Part shown: positions 12,152 to 16,835 of the stretch, in pieces | Numbering within the stretch: the stretch's first letter is position 1 | How the letters are laid out: each line of letters starts with the position of its first letter | NCBI GenBank assembly: GCA_964418085.1 | Contig: CAYQKB010000026.1 | Location: 1-16,835 of the forward strand | Direction of reading: 5' to 3' | Length of the DNA stretch: 16,835 nt | Source: JBBTYG01 sp964418085 | Lineage (GTDB): Bacteria; Patescibacteriota; Minisyncoccia; UBA6257; 2-01-FULL-56-20 | The notes under the pieces: generated by a model | What the model was told of the DNA's origin: nothing | The model's database searches: none | What the model saw: only the letters and a program-made list of their open reading frames with translations | Made by a program: the position numbers and the translations under genes

Positions 12152-15100
12152 ATGATCCGCCCAAAATTCTCTTGTCTTACTCTCTCCTTTCTCGTTATCT
12201 TTTCTCTTATTTTTTCTTATGCAAGCCCTGTTCACGCGCAAACTTCTTCTGGCACAACTCTCGCCTTAATCCTTGACTCCCTACAATCTCTTGTTTCACA
12301 TCTACAATCTCTTTTTTCAGCTCTAAATTCAGAAAGTCAGCTTGCAGATATATCCGGAGCAGGCTCGGGGCTTGTTGGCTATTGGACGTTTGATGAGGGG
12401 AGTCTTATATCTGGCGCGGGTGGAATAAAAGATTCAAGTGGTAATGGAAACGATGGCACCTTTACACAATACACAATTGGCGGAACAAATCCGACTGGCG
12501 TGTCGGGGAAAATTGGCCAGGGTATGCAATACAATCCCTCGTCTTTAGATACAACAAAGGGTGTGTATGTGCGAGCCGCAAACCCGACTGCGTTTGATGT
12601 GGGGACCGGGGATTTCACTGTATCTATGTGGTATAAAACTGACGGTAACACCGCTGATCCGTATGAAGCGTTATTCGATAAAGATTATAACTCATCTGGA
12701 AACGGAATCTGGGTGTTGGTTCGTAATCACGCGAACGGAGGATTCGCGAGGGCAACAGTGGGCGGCGCAAGTATTTTGGGAAGTAAAGATATCACCGACA
12801 ACAACTGGCACTTGGTAACCGTTGTTAGAAATTCAGGTACGGTCTCGTTGTACATAGATGCCTCACTCGACAAAACAGGGACGCTAGCTGGTAATACAAA
12901 TGTAACTAATGAAAAACTTGATTTGGGAGCTGCAATAACCGGTCCGTATCTGGCACATGGAATTCAGGATGATGTCCGATTTTATAACCGGGCTCTTACA
13001 GTTTCTGAAATAACAGGCCTGTACAACTACACCGGTACCGCCAGCAGTGGAACTGTAGTGTCTTCTCCCACATCAACGCCTCCTCAAGCCACCAACGGTT
13101 CCTGCGGCAGTGCATCTAAAACCTATACTCCCACGGAATCATTTCCTCAAGGTGCCTATTGTTCATCCGGTATCGCAATTCCCTCAACTCCTTCCGATCC
13201 AGCACAAGATGGAACTTCCCCGTGGACCTGTTCAGGTTCAAATGGAGGTACCAACGCAACTTGTTTCGCCTCACGAACAATTGCCATCACACCTCCAGCT
13301 ACCAATGCCAGTGGCAACATCTATATCGGTCAAACCGACACCGGTTCTGCAACTGGAGCCGACTGTTCCAATACGCACAGCACAACATGGTTCAATACCG
13401 CAACAAATTGGGGAACAACTGCAGGCAAGATCGGACCAGGGACGACGGTGCATTTGTGCGGGACATTGTCATCACCACTCAATATCCAGGGCAGTGGCAT
13501 GGCTGGGAGTCCAATCACAATTTTTTTTGAACCGAATGCCAAGATGAGTGCGCCGGTATGGCCGATTATTTCCGGGTCAACTCACCGAGCAGCCATATAT
13601 TCCAATGGATATTCATATATTACTGTCAACGGCGGTAGCAACGGCATTATCGAATCTACTGACAATGGCACGAATTTAAACAATCAGCTTCAACAATCCG
13701 GTATATATTTCACTCAAGTCGATTATGCTCAAGTTGAGAATCTTTTGATTACTAATATGTATGTCAGGATCGAAGGCACGGACGATGCTCATTCATCAGA
13801 TGCGATTGATTATGTTGGCGGCAATCATCTCAAGATAAACAATAACACCCTGAATAATTGTGGAAATTGTGTAAATTACACCTATATCTCTGCGAGAGCT
13901 TCGACTGACGTTCAAATGTACGGCAACACAATCAGCAAAGCCTCAATTGGAATAAATTTTGGGAGCGGGGGATCTAATGCTACCGTGGACAATGTTTCTA
14001 TTTATAATAATGAGATATTCGATACAAATAATTGGGACTGCATTTCCAGTAATCCTGACGCCAATTGTCTTCTCGTCAAACAAAGTAATCATCAAAATGG
14101 CATGCATATTTTTGCGGCTCAACCGGGAACAACAATTACTAATTTAAGGGTCTATAACAATTACCTTCATGGAGATATCGGCGTACAATCTACTGCGTGG
14201 ATTTATATGGAGGGATATCTAAACGGATCTTTGGTCTATAACAATGTATTTAATGGAACCGGCCACCTTCCAAGCAATGGTTTTATTCATTTCAGAGGCT
14301 GCCCAAATTGTCAGGCATATAATAATACAATCTCAAGTTCTTTGGGTGGCACCGCTCTTGAACTTAGCAGTTGGACTGGAACTGAAACAGGGATAATCTT
14401 CAAAAACAATATCGGTTTTGGAGTCGGCCAAGGTATTTATTGCGATGATACCAAGGCATACTGTCTTCAAGCTCTTTCATTGAGTAATAACAATGTGTTT
14501 GCAAATCCCATCACCAATTTTTTGGAATGGGGTTTCCATAGCTATGCTTTATCAGATTGGCAAAAACTTGGATATGATTTAAATAGTGCAATTGCTGACC
14601 CATTTTTTATTAGTCCATCAACAAATAATTTTCATCTGCAATTGAATTCTCCTGCAATCAATGTTGGTGCCGACCTTTCTCAGTACTTCTCTGCTGACAA
14701 AGACGGCACCCCCCGCCCCCAAGGCCAAGCCTGGGACATCGGCGCCTACGAATACTGCACCACCAATTGTGCCCCTGCCCCTATTGTCTCTCTACCCCCA
14801 GTCATAATTCCTCCTCCTATCATCACTCCTCCAGGAGTTCCACCAAACACCTCTCCGGCATATACCCCTCCACCAGTTGTCACGCCTCCTCCATCCAATA
14901 CCCCTTCCTCCGAAGGAGGAAGCCAATCTCCCCAAACCTCTTCTCTTCTTCCTCTTGTCCAGAGCTATACACCGCAGACACTCATGAATCAACAACCAGT
15001 ATCACCCCACACATCTTCAACAACCCAATCAACCTCTCCCTATCAATTCTCCCGCATCCTCCACCTCGGAGACAGGGGAGATGATGTCAAAAAACTCCAG

Positions 15101-15439
15101 CAATTCCTCAATCAGAACGGATTTCCTATCTCTTCGTCTGGCATCGGCTCTATGGGCTTTGAAACCATCTACTATGGTCCCAAAACAGTCCAGGCCATCA
15201 CACAATTTCAAGAACACTTCAGATCAGACATCCTTACCCCCTCCGGCTTCTCTCATGGCACAGGTATCTTTGGTCCTGCGACGATGAGGAAAATCAATCA
15301 ACTCTTAACCCAAAACCAGCAACTATCAACTCCACAACCATCACAACAGACAACTATCCAATCTCTCCAGGCACAGCTACAAACCTTGCTTAGTCAGCTT
15401 AAAACACTGCAGGCGATGCAGGGACAAATAAAAAAATAA
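12152..15439 (+). CDS. Large modular secreted surface protein, 1095 aa
   Basis: In order: a signal peptide (residues 1-29, cleavage after VHA); a heptad-like leucine helix (about 35-58); a LamG domain (72-296, from GLVGYWTFDEG to VSEITGLYNY); a small Cys module (315-380, CGSASKTYTPTES to CTWTCSGSNGG-type motif WTCSGSNGGTNATC); a right-handed beta-helix (about 383-846) with repeated N-rich turns, ending in SPAINVGADL and WDIGAYEY; a Pro/Ser/Thr linker (868-963); and a peptidoglycan-binding domain (966-1050, LGDRGDDVKKLQQFLN and YYGPKTVQAITQFQ). A Gln/Leu helix (about 1060-1095) closes it. It is probably wall-bound, with the beta-helix and LamG parts binding or processing polysaccharide. Two upstream in-frame ATGs are rejected because they precede the promoter. 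rplI follows 6 bases after the stop. Confidence 0.92.
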   Translation: MIRPKFSCLTLSFLVIFSLIFSYASPVHAQTSSGTTLALILDSLQSLVSHLQSLFSALNSESQLADISGAGSGLVGYWTFDEGSLISGAGGIKDSSGNGNDGTFTQYTIGGTNPTGVSGKIGQGMQYNPSSLDTTKGVYVRAANPTAFDVGTGDFTVSMWYKTDGNTADPYEALFDKDYNSSGNGIWVLVRNHANGGFARATVGGASILGSKDITDNNWHLVTVVRNSGTVSLYIDASLDKTGTLAGNTNVTNEKLDLGAAITGPYLAHGIQDDVRFYNRALTVSEITGLYNYTGTASSGTVVSSPTSTPPQATNGSCGSASKTYTPTESFPQGAYCSSGIAIPSTPSDPAQDGTSPWTCSGSNGGTNATCFASRTIAITPPATNASGNIYIGQTDTGSATGADCSNTHSTTWFNTATNWGTTAGKIGPGTTVHLCGTLSSPLNIQGSGMAGSPITIFFEPNAKMSAPVWPIISGSTHRAAIYSNGYSYITVNGGSNGIIESTDNGTNLNNQLQQSGIYFTQVDYAQVENLLITNMYVRIEGTDDAHSSDAIDYVGGNHLKINNNTLNNCGNCVNYTYISARASTDVQMYGNTISKASIGINFGSGGSNATVDNVSIYNNEIFDTNNWDCISSNPDANCLLVKQSNHQNGMHIFAAQPGTTITNLRVYNNYLHGDIGVQSTAWIYMEGYLNGSLVYNNVFNGTGHLPSNGFIHFRGCPNCQAYNNTISSSLGGTALELSSWTGTETGIIFKNNIGFGVGQGIYCDDTKAYCLQALSLSNNNVFANPITNFLEWGFHSYALSDWQKLGYDLNSAIADPFFISPSTNNFHLQLNSPAINVGADLSQYFSADKDGTPRPQGQAWDIGAYEYCTTNCAPAPIVSLPPVIIPPPIITPPGVPPNTSPAYTPPPVVTPPPSNTPSSEGGSQSPQTSSLLPLVQSYTPQTLMNQQPVSPHTSSTTQSTSPYQFSRILHLGDRGDDVKKLQQFLNQNGFPISSSGIGSMGFETIYYGPKTVQAITQFQEHFRSDILTPSGFSHGTGIFGPATMRKINQLLTQNQQLSTPQPSQQTTIQSLQAQLQTLLSQLKTLQAMQGQIKK

Positions 15440-15445
15440 CGCAAT

Positions 15446-15895
15446 ATGAAAATAATTTTACTCAAAGACGTTCGAGGAATCGGGAAGAAGAATGAAATTA
15501 AAGAAGTTTCGGATGGCTATGCTCGTAATTTCCTTTTCCAAAATAGTCTTGCAAAGCCGGCGACTCCGGAAACGATGCGGCAAATGGAAAATCTTAAATC
15601 AAAACTTGATGCAGAAGAGCTCGATCTTAAAAAACATCTTGAGGAATTGGCGCGAAAGATGCGAGGCATTACTCTTGAATTTAAATTAAAATCAGACGAA
15701 GCCGGGTCCGTGTTTGGATCGGTTACAAAAGAAATGATTTCAAAATCTTTACGCGAAAATCATCTTGTTACCAAAGAACGAGTTGATATTACACTTGATC
15801 ATCCGCTCAAATCTTTTGGAGAACATACTGTCTCCCTTGATTTGAAAAAGGGGGTAACCGCGGAGCTCAAGATTGTATTAAAACCGATCAAGTAG
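15446..15895 (+). CDS. rplI: 50S ribosomal protein bL9
   Basis: The 149 residues show MKIILLKDVRGIGKKNEIKE and the conserved DGYARNFLF loop of the N-terminal rRNA-binding domain, the long connecting helix (about 42-75), and the C-terminal domain. bL9 binds 23S rRNA near the L1 stalk and helps keep the reading frame. Family length is normal. It starts 6 bases after the surface protein stop; no Shine-Dalgarno site or plausible -10 is seen, so it probably depends on the upstream transcript. This is not its usual setting (rpsF-rpsR-rplI). It converges on rpmA with a 12-base gap. Confidence 0.96.
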   Translation: MKIILLKDVRGIGKKNEIKEVSDGYARNFLFQNSLAKPATPETMRQMENLKSKLDAEELDLKKHLEELARKMRGITLEFKLKSDEAGSVFGSVTKEMISKSLRENHLVTKERVDITLDHPLKSFGEHTVSLDLKKGVTAELKIVLKPIK

Positions 15896-15909
15896 AACTT
15901 CTTTCTACT
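15891..15909. repeat. Short inverted repeat across two convergent stop codons
   Basis: AGTAGAA (15891-15897) pairs with TTCTACT (15903-15909), loop of 5, covering the TAG of rplI and most of the TAG of rpmA. It is AT-rich with no clear T-run, so it is a poor terminator; I see no better one between these genes. Confidence 0.4.
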
Positions 15910-16180
15910 ACACGACGGCGACTACGGTAGTGCGTCGCCTTGAACCGTCAAAGCGAGTTTTCATCTTTGTCCCAAATTTTACAAGACCATCTTTTCCAGC
16001 GTAAAGTGTGTCATCTCCGCCGCGCAAAATGTTTTTTCCGGCGGAATATTTGCTGCCGCGTTGTCGGATAATTATCTGTCCAGCCATAACTTTTCCGCCG
16101 TCCTGAATTTTAACACCCAGTCGTTTTGACCGGGAATCTCTGCCTAATTTAGTTGATCCGAGGGCTTTGGTATGTGCCAT
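15908..16180 (-). CDS. rpmA: 50S ribosomal protein bL27
   Basis: The 90 residues begin MAHTKALGSTKLGRDSRSKR, the standard bL27 N-terminus that reaches the peptidyl-transferase centre and contacts tRNA. There is no N-terminal extension of the kind cleaved in Firmicutes. The RQRGSKYSAGKN and GGDDTLYAGKDGLVKF motifs follow. In most bacteria rpmA is downstream of rplU (bL21), which is absent here. Its likely promoter ends 6 bases before the ATG and no Shine-Dalgarno site is seen. Confidence 0.97.
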   Translation of the reverse strand: MAHTKALGSTKLGRDSRSKRLGVKIQDGGKVMAGQIIIRQRGSKYSAGKNILRGGDDTLYAGKDGLVKFGTKMKTRFDGSRRRTTVVAVV

Positions 16181-16186
16181 ATAATT

Positions 16187-16215
16187 AGTTTAAAGTGTAA
16201 ATCTCAAAATGTAAA
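16187..16215 (-). promoter_or_regulatory. rpmA promoter
   Basis: Minus-strand TTTACA (16215-16210), 17 bases, TAAACT (16192-16187), ending 6 bases before the ATG. The region is AT-rich, so chance matches are easy. Confidence 0.4.
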
Positions 16216-16223
16216 ATTGATGA

Positions 16224-16240
16224 GTTCCGCTTGGCGGAAC
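16224..16240. repeat. Hairpin between divergent rpmA and the exonuclease gene
   Basis: A 7-bp perfect stem GTTCCGC/GCGGAAC with a TTG loop. Further outward, TGA-rich and AT-rich arms show partial complementarity (AAGTGTAAA with TTTGCACTT). No T-run. It may be a dispersed palindrome or an operator. Confidence 0.4.
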
Positions 16241-16295
16241 GATTCATAAACTTTGCACTTCGATTTTTGCATTTTTAATTAATTGAATTATACGC

Positions 16296-16301
16296 TATAA
16301 T
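16296..16301 (+). promoter_or_regulatory. -10 box of the exonuclease gene
   Basis: Consensus TATAAT ends 5 bases before an ATG at 16307 and 8 before a second ATG at 16310. No clear -35. Confidence 0.5.
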
Positions 16302-16309
16302 TCAAAATG

Positions 16310-16835
16310 ATGTCAACACCAGCAAAGCTTATTTTAGATATTGAGACTATTGGCGAGGATTTTAACTCGCTTGACGCGGCGACCCAGGACGTTTTAACCA
16401 GATGGATAAAAAAAGAATCGGCTGATGACGACGAATTCAAAATTGCACTTGATGAGCTCAAGAATGGGCTTGGTTTTTCTCCGCTTACGGGAGAGATAGC
16501 GGCGATCGGCGTCCTCGATTATTACAAGAATGAGGGCGTTGTTTATTTTCAGGCACCCGGGGAAAAATTGTCGGAGTGGAAAAATGACGGAATAACATTC
16601 AAGCAGATGTCGGAGAAGGATATGCTCCAGAAATTTTGGGATGGGGCGGCTCACTATGAAAATTTTATCACCTTCAATGGACGGGCATTTGATATCCCAT
16701 TTTTAATGGTTCGGTCAGCCATTCATGGCATTCGTCCGACAAAAGATTTAATGCGTGGGCGATATATCTACCAGCATAATGCGGATGCGGTGCATATTGA
16801 TCTTTTGGATCAGCTTACATTTTATGGTGCGGTGC
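16310..16835 (+). CDS. DnaQ/PolB-like 3'-5' exonuclease, 5' part
   Basis: The gene runs off the window after about 175 codons. It shows the three exonuclease motifs of the DEDD superfamily: ExoI DIETIG with D10 and E12, ExoII NGRAFDIPFL, and the start of ExoIII in HIDLLDQL. The arrangement resembles the predicted PolB-related 3'-5' exonucleases (DNA_pol_B_exo2 family). Such enzymes remove nucleotides from DNA or RNA 3' ends using two metal ions; the exact substrate cannot be told. Tandem ATGs occur at 16307 and 16310; I chose the second because initiation 7-8 bases after the TATAAT would fall on it. No Shine-Dalgarno site is seen. It is divergent from rpmA. Confidence 0.88.
   Translation, partial: MSTPAKLILDIETIGEDFNSLDAATQDVLTRWIKKESADDDEFKIALDELKNGLGFSPLTGEIAAIGVLDYYKNEGVVYFQAPGEKLSEWKNDGITFKQMSEKDMLQKFWDGAAHYENFITFNGRAFDIPFLMVRSAIHGIRPTKDLMRGRYIYQHNADAVHIDLLDQLTFYGAV

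Noticed and set aside
1..16835. tRNA genes, rRNA genes, CRISPR arrays, transposases, integrases
   Set aside because: Looked for T-loop-like GTTCRANTC strings, regular repeats and recombinase motifs; none found by eye.

Overview
The window looks like part of a Candidate Phyla Radiation (Patescibacteria, probably Parcubacteria-like) genome. The evidence is a modular wall or surface protein of the kind common in that group (LamG, a Cys-Gly-Ser/WTCSGSNGG module, beta-helix, C-terminal peptidoglycan-binding domain), a small YtxH-type gene pair, scattered single housekeeping genes outside their usual operons, and AT-rich spacers with very short or absent mRNA leaders. The assignment is an inference; there is no rRNA or marker set here to prove it.

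Layout. Positions 1-3740 hold genes I mostly cannot name: the 3' end of a LamG/FN3 extracellular protein, a minus-strand pair (double zinc-ribbon protein and a small membrane protein), a minus-strand 145-residue hypothetical, and a divergent 390-residue hypothetical. Several of these have Shine-Dalgarno sites and longer leaders. From 3746 on are a family S51 peptidase (minus), a hypothetical gene (minus), uvrB (plus), a 564-base gene-free gap containing what looks like a structured non-coding RNA, a DUF948-like/YtxH pair, a Cys-rich protein with an internal duplication, typA/bipA (minus), a 1095-residue secreted surface protein followed 6 bases later by rplI (bL9), rpmA (bL27, minus), and the start of a DnaQ-like 3'-5' exonuclease running off the end.

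Most interesting points. (1) Seven genes from pepE onward have a -10 box ending only 5-9 bases before the start codon and no visible Shine-Dalgarno site, which points to leaderless mRNAs as the default here. (2) The gap after uvrB holds a roughly 240-base candidate RNA with its own possible promoter, closing helix, several hairpins and a terminator. (3) uvrB carries two copies of a short dispersed DNA element, each read in a different reading frame. (4) The typA leader has a nine-codon upstream ORF running through an intrinsic terminator, which looks like an attenuator. (5) The large surface protein appears to be a mosaic and is probably co-transcribed with a ribosomal protein gene.

No tRNA, rRNA, CRISPR array, transposase or integrase was seen.
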